From Pirellula sp. (GTDB lineage Bacteria; Planctomycetota; Planctomycetia; Pirellulales; PNKZ01), in assembly GCA_013822735.1 (NCBI GenBank), contig PNKZ01000018.1, forward strand, positions 1 to 64,000: a stretch of DNA of 64,000 nt, in the 5' to 3' direction. Numbering within the stretch: the first letter of the stretch is position 1; the number at the start of each line of letters is the position of its first letter. Position numbers and translations under genes: made by a program. Shown in pieces: positions 16,116 through 23,958 of the stretch. Under the pieces are notes generated by a model. The model searched no databases, had not been told where the DNA came from, and was given only the letters and a program-made list of their open reading frames with translations.

Positions 16116-16754
16116 ATGTCGATCACTTTTCATCCCACCGGCGACTTTGCAACGTTCGACGCCGCGCAAACCGTGGTGCTGCGCAACGCAAGGGATGCCG
16201 TAGGGCGGAGCGTTGCTGCCGTCCGACGAGCGCTCGCGCGGCACGAAGTGGAAGCGTCGGCCGGTCGCTATCTGGCCGACGACGTCGTCTTCCATCTTCC
16301 GGCGGACGACGGTCTGCCCAATCCCGAGATCGGCGCGACGCTCACGGAAGCCGACGGTACCACGTGGACCATTCTCGAACTGCATTGCGAAACGTTTCAA
16401 ACGCGGAATCGCTGCATCTGCCGCCGGCGGCGGATCATTGCCGAGCTGGCCGACTTGGCGACGTTCTACCGCGCGGCGTGGGAGAAAACGGCGTCGGGCG
16501 TGCCGGTCGCGCAATGGCGCGAGTTGCGACGGGGCGTGCCCGTCAGTTTGACGCCGATCGACGATGCCGGAGCGCGCAACGTCGCAGACGACGCGCACCG
16601 CCGGGCTACGCATCGTTGCCATTTGATCGACGACCTCGCACTCGACGACGGTTGCCGCGTCCGCATCGGCGACATGGCGTACGACGTCGTCGGCTTCGAC
16701 GACCAAAGAAGCATCGAGCCGGGCATCACCTTGTTGCTGGAGGAAGTGCCATGA
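16116..16754 (+). CDS. Putative head-tail connector / head-closure protein
   Basis: 212 aa. Two halves each contain a beta-barrel-like pattern: residues about 55-95 (VVFHLPADDG ... TWTILELHCET) and 180-212 (CRVRIGDMAYDVVGFDDQ ... GITLLLEEVP). The second matches the 'property-of-G-then-strand' layout of head-closure proteins that plug the portal. It could be an internal duplication or a fusion. It is coupled to the next gene by ATGA at 16751. Function is assigned by position and fold impression only. Confidence 0.55.
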   Translation: MSITFHPTGDFATFDAAQTVVLRNARDAVGRSVAAVRRALARHEVEASAGRYLADDVVFHLPADDGLPNPEIGATLTEADGTTWTILELHCETFQTRNRCICRRRRIIAELADLATFYRAAWEKTASGVPVAQWRELRRGVPVSLTPIDDAGARNVADDAHRRATHRCHLIDDLALDDGCRVRIGDMAYDVVGFDDQRSIEPGITLLLEEVP

Positions 16755-17143
16755 GCCTCGAACAAGCGCTGCAAGCCCTGTGGGCCGCCGATCCGATGTT
16801 GCCGTCGCTCGTGCCGAGCGCCCGCGTGTTCACCGGTACTGCACCGCCGGACTTCGCGGCGCCGACGGCGGTGATCGAGCGTCGCACGGCTCGACCACTG
16901 GTGAGTACGTCGAGCGGCACCCGGGTCGAGCGCATCGAATGCGCTTGGCGGATTCACGCTCCGTCGTACGACGAAGCCGCCGCGATTTCCGCTGCGGTCC
17001 TCGCCTGCTTCGAGCGGAGGTCGTTTTCGTGCGATGAAGGGGAGGTCGTGCTCTTTCGCGGGCTGGAGGAAGGGCGCAATTTGCCGCGGCCTGGTCGTCC
17101 GGAGTTCACGCTGTTGTTCGAAGCAACGCTCGTTCGCAGTTAG
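16751..17143 (+). CDS. Putative tail-completion (tail terminator) protein
   Basis: 130 aa, alternating helix and strand: LEQALQALWAADP, then strands ending in PEFTLLFEATLVRS. This layout is similar to small DUF3168/gp17-like tail-completion proteins that cap the tail tube. It overlaps the preceding connector gene by 4 nt. Order (connector, completion, tail tube) fits tailed phages. There is no decisive motif. Confidence 0.52.
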   Translation: MSLEQALQALWAADPMLPSLVPSARVFTGTAPPDFAAPTAVIERRTARPLVSTSSGTRVERIECAWRIHAPSYDEAAAISAAVLACFERRSFSCDEGEVVLFRGLEEGRNLPRPGRPEFTLLFEATLVRS

Positions 17144-17175
17144 GTCATTCTCCCAATCGTTAAGGAACTGCTGTT

Positions 17176-17691
17176 ATGGCCGAAAGTCTTTCCGTCGACG
17201 TGAAAACGTCGCTCGCGTGGTTGTTTCAAGACGTGCTTGAGTTGTCGACCGTCACCGACGTGGCCCGACTGGAATACGCTACCGTGCTCGGCGGGGCGCC
17301 GGCGAACGAACCGGTCGATCTGTTATGGCACGACGAACGCGCAATCGCCGCCGGAGCGCACGACGATCTGGTTCTTTCCGATTTGGCGAAGACGCTCTTC
17401 GGCCAAGCCGTGTCGTTCAACTTCGCGCGCGTTCGGGCCTTGCTGATCGTCAATCTGGCGACGGCCGTGGGGCATGACCTGTGGATCGGCGGTGCCGGCG
17501 CCCACGCTTGGGGTGCGCCGTTCGGCAGCGCGGCCGATCTTTTGCAACTGCCGAGCGACTCGTGCCTCTCCTGGGTCGCCAAGCGTGCCGGCTGGGATGT
17601 GGAAGAAGGGACGTCCGATACGCTCCGGATTGCCAATCCCGGCGGGGCGGCGGTGACGTATCGCATCGCGCTGGTCGGCGAATCAGTTTAA
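17176..17691 (+). CDS. Hypothetical virion-module protein
   Basis: 171 aa with beta-rich composition and pairs such as VSFNFARVRALLIVNLAT. RBS AAGGA precedes the ATG. It lies between the tail-completion and tail-tube genes, so a minor tail or second tube-like component is possible. No family recognised. The long inverted repeat at 17702-17772 follows its stop by a few bases. Confidence 0.5.
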   Translation: MAESLSVDVKTSLAWLFQDVLELSTVTDVARLEYATVLGGAPANEPVDLLWHDERAIAAGAHDDLVLSDLAKTLFGQAVSFNFARVRALLIVNLATAVGHDLWIGGAGAHAWGAPFGSAADLLQLPSDSCLSWVAKRAGWDVEEGTSDTLRIANPGGAAVTYRIALVGESV

Positions 17692-17701
17692 CGTCGGGTG
17701 G

Positions 17702-17772
17702 CTGGGGCAGAGCAACGCGATGCCCCAGTTAACTTGACGTCTTTAACTGGGGCATCACTTCGTTCTGCCCCA
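17702..17772. repeat. CTGGGGCAG...CTGCCCCAG inverted repeat
   Basis: Two 31-bp arms, nearly perfect, each of which is itself a hairpin (TGGGGCA/TGCCCCA). The right arm recurs once at 7157-7185. It lies between two tail-region genes and could act as an mRNA boundary. Confidence 0.75.
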
Positions 17773-17819
17773 GGCACCCAGTCGTTTAACTCCCTTACGT
17801 ACCAAACGGAGAGCAATCG

Positions 17820-18206
17820 ATGACGCTTCAAAGCGGCAAAGACGGCAAAGTATTGATCGGCGCGACGCCGGTTGCGGACGTCGTCCGTTGGACCTTTCGC
17901 AGCACGGCTCAAAGCAAGGCGTATGCGAGCAATGCGACGGGAGAGCGCCTGCGGCAGGTGCCGGGGACGCGATCCGGCACGGGTACGGTCGCGTTTCAGT
18001 TGAATGCCGCCGCGCCGGCAACCTCGCCACTTGCCGCGGGGAGCGTCGTCACGCTGTTGCTTCATCTCGATGCCGTGCGGCACTACGAGATACCGTCCGT
18101 GATCGAGCACGTGGAGTTGCAAGTGGATGTCGACACCGGCGCGCTCATCGGCGGCTCGGCGCAGTTTGCGACCGACGGCGTGTGGACCGAACCGAGTTTT
18201 GGCTAA
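17820..18206 (+). CDS. Putative major tail tube protein
   Basis: 128 aa, all beta. The sequence SGKDGKVLIGATPVADVVRW, then GTRSGTGTVAFQ, a central Pro/Ala loop, and a closing GALIGGSAQFATDGVW resembles phage tail-tube subunits, which share a beta-sandwich and stack as hexamers. RBS GGAG precedes the ATG. Its presence implies a tail or tail-like tube, yet no tape-measure gene follows. Confidence 0.65.
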   Translation: MTLQSGKDGKVLIGATPVADVVRWTFRSTAQSKAYASNATGERLRQVPGTRSGTGTVAFQLNAAAPATSPLAAGSVVTLLLHLDAVRHYEIPSVIEHVELQVDVDTGALIGGSAQFATDGVWTEPSFG

Positions 18207-18230
18207 CAAGAATTCGCAAGGAACAAAGCC

Positions 18231-19091
18231 ATGACTATTGCTTACGAAGAACTCGCCGGTTCGCCGCGCCTCACGGCGACACAAGACGGCGTCTCCGCCA
18301 CGCGCGCCTTTCGCGTCGCCTGGAGCGATTGGCAAGCGTTCGCACGCCTGTTGCTCGGCACGGCGCGCACGGTCGGCGGCGTGGCACAGTTGGCGACCGG
18401 GCCAAAGTTTCCCGGATTCGAGAATCTCATGGTGACGGAACTCGCGGTCGAGCCGTTCGATCCGGAATCGCCCGACGCGCAACCGGAGTTGTTGCTCGAA
18501 CGTGCCGCGAACACCTATCGGGGCGGCGCTCGGGTCACGGCGACCTACCAAACATTGTACGACAGCTACACGCGCCTGCGGCCCGACCTACCGAAGGTGC
18601 CCGACTCGACGTATCTGATTTATCGGGGCGACTTGGGGGCCGAAACTGTACGCACGCCCGGCCGTCTCTGGCGGTATGCGATCGACGACCTGCCGCCGGT
18701 GGACGACGACGTGAATCCCGGCCTGCTGATTCCGACCGGTAACGTGCAACTCACTTGGCTGCGCGTGCCTGCGCCGCCGTGGAACGCGCAGCGCGTACTG
18801 CGAGGCAAGGTCAACCATGCGACGTTCCTCGGTGCGCCGGCAGGAACGTTGTTGTTCCTCGGCGTGCGCGCAGTCCGCGAGTTTCAACTGCTCGACGACG
18901 ACGCCCTGTGGCGGATCGATTACCACTTCGCCGAGCAGACGAAGCCGCTCGCGGCCGGCGGCTTCGGCGGTTGGAACCACTTCTATCGGGAAGAGGCCGA
19001 CGCCGGCGAGCATTGGCTGCCGATCGCCGATGCCGACGGCAATCCCCCTTATGCGTCCGGGAACTTCTCCGCGCTCTTTCAATTTGAGTGA
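18231..19091 (+). CDS. Hypothetical virion-module protein, 286 aa
   Basis: No signal peptide; mixed alpha/beta with a C-terminal segment GRV-like KVNHATFLGAPAGTLLFLG and WRIDYHFAEQTKP ... GGWNHFYREE. The place just after the tail tube suits a tail or base-plate component. RBS AAGGAAC precedes the ATG. Family not recognised. It is followed 4 bp later by the next gene, so the two are likely co-translated. Confidence 0.5.
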   Translation: MTIAYEELAGSPRLTATQDGVSATRAFRVAWSDWQAFARLLLGTARTVGGVAQLATGPKFPGFENLMVTELAVEPFDPESPDAQPELLLERAANTYRGGARVTATYQTLYDSYTRLRPDLPKVPDSTYLIYRGDLGAETVRTPGRLWRYAIDDLPPVDDDVNPGLLIPTGNVQLTWLRVPAPPWNAQRVLRGKVNHATFLGAPAGTLLFLGVRAVREFQLLDDDALWRIDYHFAEQTKPLAAGGFGGWNHFYREEADAGEHWLPIADADGNPPYASGNFSALFQFE

Positions 19092-19095
19092 CCGC

Positions 19096-19737
19096 ATGAC
19101 CAACGAACATCACAAACTCCCGGTCGACCGGCACGTTTCTCCGGCTGATTTCCAAATGCTGGTCGACGCCGTCGCGCGGTTGCGCATTGCGGGCGCGAGC
19201 ACGACTTTGGAAATGCATCGCTCGGCGCTCGGCACGCTCCTGTCGCCCGCCGCGGGAGCGAAGCTGGAACTGTTGGAGTTTTCCGAACAGCTGGAAGCCT
19301 TCGACACGGCGAAAGATGCCGCGCGGCTGACGTTCCGTGTCGGTGAAGAAGAAGACGAAGAGGAGGACAAGTGGGTCGAGGCCGGAGGCGCCGATCGCCG
19401 CGTGGCCGACGCGCAGGGCGCGGCGTATCTCGCCGGCGAACGGCGCTTGTGCTACTTCCATCCGGCGGCCGGGCGTTACGTGCCGGTCGACGCCTTTCAA
19501 TGGCACCTCGGCGTTTTGGACGAAGACCTCGCGGCCGGCGGTAGCGCGACCGTGAGTCTGTGGCAACTGCACGACATCGGACCGAGCGACTCGGGCCTCG
19601 ACGTCACGGCTTGCGACTGGCTACTTGACGACGGTCAGAAACTTCCTGCGGGAACGCGCGTCATCGTGCAACTGATCGCCCACTCCAGGAAGTGGATCGT
19701 GACGCAGGCGAGCGGCTGCTCCGTGGATGCGGAGTGA
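19096..19737 (+). CDS. Hypothetical virion-module protein with acidic run
   Basis: 213 aa. An N-terminal helical part is followed by a strongly acidic stretch (EEEDEEEDK near residue 85) and a beta-rich C terminus (GTRVIVQLIAHSRKWIVTQA). The latter resembles a carbohydrate- or surface-contact domain only in general composition. The start at 19096 was chosen over a longer in-frame extension that overlaps the previous gene heavily. Unknown function. Confidence 0.48.
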   Translation: MTNEHHKLPVDRHVSPADFQMLVDAVARLRIAGASTTLEMHRSALGTLLSPAAGAKLELLEFSEQLEAFDTAKDAARLTFRVGEEEDEEEDKWVEAGGADRRVADAQGAAYLAGERRLCYFHPAAGRYVPVDAFQWHLGVLDEDLAAGGSATVSLWQLHDIGPSDSGLDVTACDWLLDDGQKLPAGTRVIVQLIAHSRKWIVTQASGCSVDAE

Positions 19738-19761
19738 TACTAGCGCGCGTTACGCATATTC

Positions 19762-19822
19762 CCGGAGACAAGCTCCGGGGCTAAATGGGGCGGTCATAAC
19801 TCATAATTTGCAATTCATAACT
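19762..19822. repeat. Two short repeats before the Cys-rich gene
   Basis: 19762-19785 is an inverted copy of the TTTAGCCCC hairpin family (CCGGAGACAAGCTCCGGGG then CTAAAT). 19794-19822 is an arm of the ATTCATAACTCATAATT family found at 12966-13034. Confidence 0.65.
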
Positions 19823-20665
19823 ATGTCCTTTCCCTTTTCCCTCCGCTGTGATTGTTGCGACCGGTGCCGGCCTTGCCCGTGTCGCGGATCGTCGTCGAGT
19901 TCGTCGTTGCAGGCGACGTTCGAGGATTGGGGTTCGTACCCGACGGGCTATTGCCTCGACTGCGACGCGGTCAACGCCGTGTTGGAGGTGCCGGCCGTGG
20001 AGGAGTTTTCACCGCCGGCGGAAGTCGGCGACAATTACAACTTCTGGTCGGAAGTCCCGCCGTGCGATCTCACCGATGGAACCACGCCGGGTTACGGCTG
20101 CCGTTATGAAGCGGAGTGGGAGTTCGATTGCGTGCCGGAGCCGTGCACGGCCGATTGCATGTCGGACTGCGGCGGCTTCTGCACGACCGACGCCGACTGC
20201 GAACCGGAGAGCTGCGGCGATCTGCGATCTTGCGGCGCGACGGATCCAAGTTGCGAAGGGTACGGCGGGCCGTGCACCGTCGTGTGCGAACAGGCGAGTG
20301 TTTGCGTGTTTGACGAAGAAACGGATCCGGACCATGAACACGGATACTGTGCCTCCGTCGGCGACTGCACTGCGAGCGTCGAACCGAATAGTTGTGCGCC
20401 GCTTCGGCTCCGATTGCGGGCGTTGCTGTACGTGAGCGCGGAACGCCGGGGAGTGCTCAGCGTACAAGTAATTTTGTTTTGTCGCACGGCCGTCGGCGAG
20501 TTGACCGCCGTGCAATTGGGAGGGGTCTACGAGTTCGACGACGAGGAACTCGATTGCGGAACGATCGACGTCGACGTTCCGTTGTCGCCCGTCGTCAACT
20601 ACGGGCAACCGCTGGTGCCGGCGTGCGGCCCGGCGACATTCGTTCGAATCACGAGCTTATCATGA
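19823..20665 (+). CDS. Cysteine-rich protein of phage-like cassette
   Basis: 280 aa with about 28 cysteines, concentrated at the N terminus (RCDCCDRCRPCPC) and in residues about 90-185 in EGF-like spacing (DCMSDCGGFC). There is no signal peptide, so disulfides would have to form outside the cytoplasm after release, or the cysteines bind metal. The C-terminal third is beta-rich and Cys-poor. The position at the end of the tail module would suit a tail tip or receptor-binding protein, which is a guess. Its stop overlaps the next start (ATGA at 20662). Confidence 0.6.
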   Translation: MSFPFSLRCDCCDRCRPCPCRGSSSSSSLQATFEDWGSYPTGYCLDCDAVNAVLEVPAVEEFSPPAEVGDNYNFWSEVPPCDLTDGTTPGYGCRYEAEWEFDCVPEPCTADCMSDCGGFCTTDADCEPESCGDLRSCGATDPSCEGYGGPCTVVCEQASVCVFDEETDPDHEHGYCASVGDCTASVEPNSCAPLRLRLRALLYVSAERRGVLSVQVILFCRTAVGELTAVQLGGVYEFDDEELDCGTIDVDVPLSPVVNYGQPLVPACGPATFVRITSLS

Positions 20666-20997
20666 ATTGCGATTTTCAACCGACCGGGGAAGCGAATGCT
20701 CGCGGGCTGCCGAAGCTGAGCTGCTCGCGCGCGGGTTGCACCAACGTCTGCTTCACGCGGCACGCGCCGGAGCGGATTCGCTTTGCGTGTCGTCATCCGC
20801 GAATGCTGGCCTTGGGTGAAGCGGCGGCCGCGGCGATTAAAGTAGCGACGCTCGGCCTGATACGCGAACGGCCCGGCTGCGGCTGCGCGCGACGACGGCG
20901 CAAGCTCAACGAGCGGTTTTCGTGGGCCGTGCCCAACGGGCTGTATCGACTGTGGCGAAGGCTACGAGGCTTGCTCGCGGCGAAAAGCAAACGCTAA
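20662..20997 (+). CDS. Small Cys-containing basic protein, last gene of cassette
   Basis: 111 aa with seven Cys, including GCGCARRRRK, and a basic C-terminal helix (RLWRRLRGLLAAKSKR). A zinc-binding or membrane-interacting role is possible. It is translationally coupled to the Cys-rich gene upstream. Its stop codon overlaps that of prmC on the other strand: the genes overlap by 4 nt (20994-20997), leaving no room for an attachment-site scar or terminator between cassette and chromosome. Confidence 0.55.
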   Translation: MNCDFQPTGEANARGLPKLSCSRAGCTNVCFTRHAPERIRFACRHPRMLALGEAAAAAIKVATLGLIRERPGCGCARRRRKLNERFSWAVPNGLYRLWRRLRGLLAAKSKR

Positions 20998-21875
20998 TCG
21001 CGGCGGCGTGCGCGGACGATGCGCGGGCGGCGATTTTGGTCTTCGATCGTCGGCAGCGGGTCGAGGCGGCCGTCGGCTTGCAGAAGTTGTTGCACTGCCT
21101 CGTGGATTTGCGGACTGAGCTCGATGAAGAGCTGCCCGCCGGCGACGAGCCGTTCGGCCGCTTGGGGAATCAAGCGCTGGATGACTTCCGTGCCGCGCGG
21201 GCCGGCTTCCAGAGCCAAGTGCGGTTCGAAGTCGCGGACGTCGCGATCGAGCTCCGCCATTTCAGCCGAAGTGATGTACGGCGGATTGCTGACGATGAAA
21301 TCGAACTTCCGCGCGGGGGGCACTTTGGCGAGCAGATCGCTTTCGAAGAACTCGATGCGCTCGGCGACATGATGCTTCGCGGCATTTTGGGCGGCGATCT
21401 TCAAGGCCGCGGGACTGACGTCGACGGCCGTGACGTGCGCCGTGGGAATCTTCAGCGCCGCGCAGACGGCCAAGATTCCGCTACCGGTGCCGACGTCGGC
21501 GATTTGCAGGGCGTCGCCGGTCGCCGGCTTCTGCGTTTTCGCGGCGTCGAGCAGGCCGATGACCAGAAACTCCGTTTCGGGTCGCGGAATGAGGACGTCG
21601 GGCGAGACGGCGAAATCCAACGAGTAGAACTCGCGGCCGCCGGTGAGATAGGCGACCGGCTTGCCGGCGGAACGTTCTTTCACGAGCCCTCGGTAGGCCG
21701 CGCGCACCGCTTCGTTCGGCTCTTCGCCGAAGCGCGCGTAGAGCATGATCCGTTCGCACTCCAGCGCGTGCGCGAGGAGCACTTCCGCTTCGAGCCGGGG
21801 GCTCTCGGAGCCGTGGTCCTTCAAGAACCCGGTGGTCCAGGTGAGCAAGCGACCAATGGTCCAGGGATCAGCCAT
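20994..21875 (-). CDS. prmC: Peptide chain release factor N5-glutamine methyltransferase
   Basis: 293-aa SAM-dependent methyltransferase that methylates the Gln of the GGQ motif in release factors RF1/RF2. Visible are the N-terminal helical domain, SAM motif I VGTGSG, the VDVSPAAL acidic motif, and the catalytic SNPPY. Length is normal. It follows prfA in the same orientation with 94 bp between (a CTAGCTACTAG repeat array), the usual pairing of enzyme and substrate. Its 3' end overlaps the last phage-like gene by 4 nt. Confidence 0.95.
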   Translation of the reverse strand: MADPWTIGRLLTWTTGFLKDHGSESPRLEAEVLLAHALECERIMLYARFGEEPNEAVRAAYRGLVKERSAGKPVAYLTGGREFYSLDFAVSPDVLIPRPETEFLVIGLLDAAKTQKPATGDALQIADVGTGSGILAVCAALKIPTAHVTAVDVSPAALKIAAQNAAKHHVAERIEFFESDLLAKVPPARKFDFIVSNPPYITSAEMAELDRDVRDFEPHLALEAGPRGTEVIQRLIPQAAERLVAGGQLFIELSPQIHEAVQQLLQADGRLDPLPTIEDQNRRPRIVRARRRD

Positions 21876-21885
21876 GGGGAGTTGC

Positions 21886-21967
21886 TAGTAGCTGGTAGCT
21901 AGTTGCTAGTTGAAGAAATCGAAAACTGCTCCGGCTCTCTCTAGCTACTAGCATCCAGCTACTAGCT
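21886..21967. repeat. TAGCTAGTAGCT inverted repeat
   Basis: Runs of GCTAGTAGCTGGTAGCTAG and CTAGCTACTAGC form arms of a palindrome in the prfA-prmC gap. The family recurs at 37-69. Confidence 0.65.
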
Positions 21968-21969
21968 AC

Positions 21970-23043
21970 TTACTCTAAGTTTCCGAATTGCGCTCGTTGC
22001 TCGTTGCGGTCGAAGTCGATGAGCGCTTGGATCACCGGGGCGAGATCGCCTGCGATGATGTGGTCGAGCTTGTAAAGCGTGAGATTGATGCGGTGATCGG
22101 AGACGCGGTTTTCCGGGAAGTTGTACGTGCGAATCCGCTGGCTGCGATCGCCCGAGCCGACGAGCGTCTTGCGATGTTCGGAACGCTTGGCGTCTTCTTG
22201 GGCTCGCTTGTGTTCGTAGAGGCGCGTCTTGAGGACGCGGAGCGCCTTGGCGAAGTTTTTGTGTTGGCTCTTTTCGTCTTGGCACTGCACGACGATGTTG
22301 GTTTCGTAGTGCGTGAGGCGCACGGCGGATTGCGTCTTGTTGACGTGTTGTCCGCCCGGGCCGCTTGCGCAGAACAAGTCTTTGCGGTAGTCGTCGGGCT
22401 TGAGATCAATTTCGACGTCTTCCGGTTCGGCCATCACGGCGACCGTGGCCATCGAGGTTTGAATGCGTCCCTTGGCTTCCGTCTCCGGCACGCGCTGCAC
22501 GCGATGGCCGCCGCTTTCGTACTGCAGCTCGCGATAGCAACCGTCGCCGGAGATGCCGATGACCACTTCTTTGAAGCCGCCGAGTTCGGTGGCGTTCATG
22601 TCGAGGATTTCGGTCTTCCAGCCTTTGGTTTCGCAGTAGTGGCGATACATGCCGAACAGGTCGCGAGCGAAGAGTGCGGCCTCTTCGCCGCCCGTGCCTG
22701 CGCGGATTTCCATCACGCAATTGGTGCGCAGCGCGTCTTCGCCGCCGACGCTCAGGTCGAGCAGATCGTCCCAGGCCTTTTCGCGGCGCGTGCGGAGGTC
22801 GGGGAGTTCCGCTTCGCCGAGCTCGCGCATGTCTTTATCGCCCGAGGCGATCATCTCGTTGACTTCGGCGATCTGGTCGTTCAGGTCTTTAAACTGTTTG
22901 TACTTCACGGCGAGCTTGGCCAGCGAACCCCGTTCGCGCGAGAGGACGGCGAGCTTCTGCCCGTTGCTCAACACTTCCGGGTCGGTGAGCAACCGGTCGA
23001 TCTCTTCGAAGCGAGCCAGCTTTTTATCGAGGTCGTCGCGCAT
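21970..23043 (-). CDS. prfA: Peptide chain release factor 1
   Basis: 357-aa class I release factor that recognises UAA and UAG and triggers peptidyl-tRNA hydrolysis. The GGQHVN motif is present ([18 protein letters not shown]), as are the anticodon-like domain and the C-terminal helix. The ATG at 23043 begins [10 protein letters not shown] perfect 23-bp palindrome, TTGCCGGTTCG plus its complement (23050-23072), lies directly upstream of the start. It lies in the order rpmE-prfA-prmC, conserved in many bacteria. Confidence 0.97.
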   Translation of the reverse strand: MRDDLDKKLARFEEIDRLLTDPEVLSNGQKLAVLSRERGSLAKLAVKYKQFKDLNDQIAEVNEMIASGDKDMRELGEAELPDLRTRREKAWDDLLDLSVGGEDALRTNCVMEIRAGTGGEEAALFARDLFGMYRHYCETKGWKTEILDMNATELGGFKEVVIGISGDGCYRELQYESGGHRVQRVPETEAKGRIQTSMATVAVMAEPEDVEIDLKPDDYRKDLFCASGPGGQHVNKTQSAVRLTHYETNIVVQCQDEKSQHKNFAKALRVLKTRLYEHKRAQEDAKRSEHRKTLVGSGDRSQRIRTYNFPENRVSDHRINLTLYKLDHIIAGDLAPVIQALIDFDRNEQRAQFGNLE

Positions 23044-23049
23044 GGGAGA

Positions 23050-23154
23050 ATTGCCGGTTCGTCGAACCGGCAACCGTTCAGGGTTCAGGGTTCAGGGTTC
23101 TTCGTTCAGACCATTTAGCCCCCGGCCTTGTGTCGGGGAGTCGGCCCCGACAAT
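23050..23154. repeat. Repeat cluster between prfA and rpmE
   Basis: It contains a perfect palindrome TTGCCGGTTCG/CGAACCGGCAA (23050-23072), GTTCAGG repeated four times (23077-23112; family also at 30723-30806), a TTTAGCCCC copy (23114-23140), and TGTCGGGG/CCCCGACA (23133-23154). The rest of the gap to 23269 shows only weak inverted repeats. Confidence 0.65.
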
Positions 23155-23269
23155 TCGCACGGGGCAGCATGCAGGAAACGAACAAGCCGCATGTTCCCTG
23201 CGACGCCGCCGCTTCCGCGCAGGCATCGCGTGGGAACACGCGGCTCGAATCAAATTGCAAACTCGCTCG

Positions 23270-23530
23270 CTATTCTTCGTCGCCGGCGCCGGCCTTGACG
23301 GGCTTCTTCGCCTTCTTCGTGAGGCTGGCATATCCGGCCGCGAACTTCTTCTGGAACTTCTCGATGCGGCCCGCCGTGTCGATGAACTTCAGCTTGCCCG
23401 TATAGAACGGATGGCAAACGCTGCAAATATCGACCTTGATTTCGGGTTGCGTGCTGCGGGTGACAAACGAGTTGCCGCAACCGCACTTCACGACCGTGGG
23501 AATGTAACGAGGATGAATGTCTTTTTGCAT
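23270..23530 (-). CDS. rpmE: 50S ribosomal protein bL31
   Basis: 86-aa zinc-type (C+) L31. It begins MQKDIHPRY and shows the zinc ligands CGCG and [10 protein letters not shown], with a lysine-rich tail longer than in Escherichia coli. The start at 23530 was chosen because the upstream in-frame extension lacks the family N terminus. It heads the rpmE-prfA-prmC group, with a matching promoter 112 bp upstream. Confidence 0.95.
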   Translation of the reverse strand: MQKDIHPRYIPTVVKCGCGNSFVTRSTQPEIKVDICSVCHPFYTGKLKFIDTAGRIEKFQKKFAAGYASLTKKAKKPVKAGAGDEE

Positions 23531-23641
23531 GGCTCTCGACCTTGCCGCAAAGCGCGGCTTCCAAACGACTGCCGGCCCGGAGGGAACCCTCGGAATAGAG
23601 AGGCTCACAGGCACGGATGGGTAAACAAATAGGAATCTTCG

Positions 23642-23670
23642 ATCTTACCGGTATCGGCAAGCTGCGACAA
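23642..23670 (-). promoter_or_regulatory. Promoter of rpmE (TTGTCG-17-TAAGAT)
   Basis: On the minus strand TTGTCG (23665-23670), 17-bp spacer, TAAGAT (23642-23647). It implies a leader of about 105 nt containing a GGGTTCCCTCC hairpin. The remainder of the 428-bp gap to 23958 shows no clear signal for the plus-strand gene. Confidence 0.6.
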
Positions 23671-23958
23671 GGGCGTGAGGCGGGGCCGGCAGAGGCCGAA
23701 TGAAGCTTGCGAATTACGCCGCTACGGGAGCCTGCCGGCGGTGGTTTCCCGGGCTGCAACTCATTGTGGACAAGTTGTTTATGGTTTGGCGGATCGCCAG
23801 GGACAGCCGTTCTCCTTCGGCTCAAAAAACTGTGGGCAAAGTGTTGTTTGCGAACCTTCTACGCCTCACAATCGTCATCACCCTAGGGGGGTACCCGGCC
23901 GGCCGATTGCGGTCGAATTCGCAGGCTTTCGCCGGATTTCGCTCGTGCCCAAGACTTG

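Noticed and set aside
20900-20997. Attachment-site duplication of the prmC 3' end at the left cassette border
   Set aside because: I compared the prmC end with 3192-3830 and saw no matching stretch.
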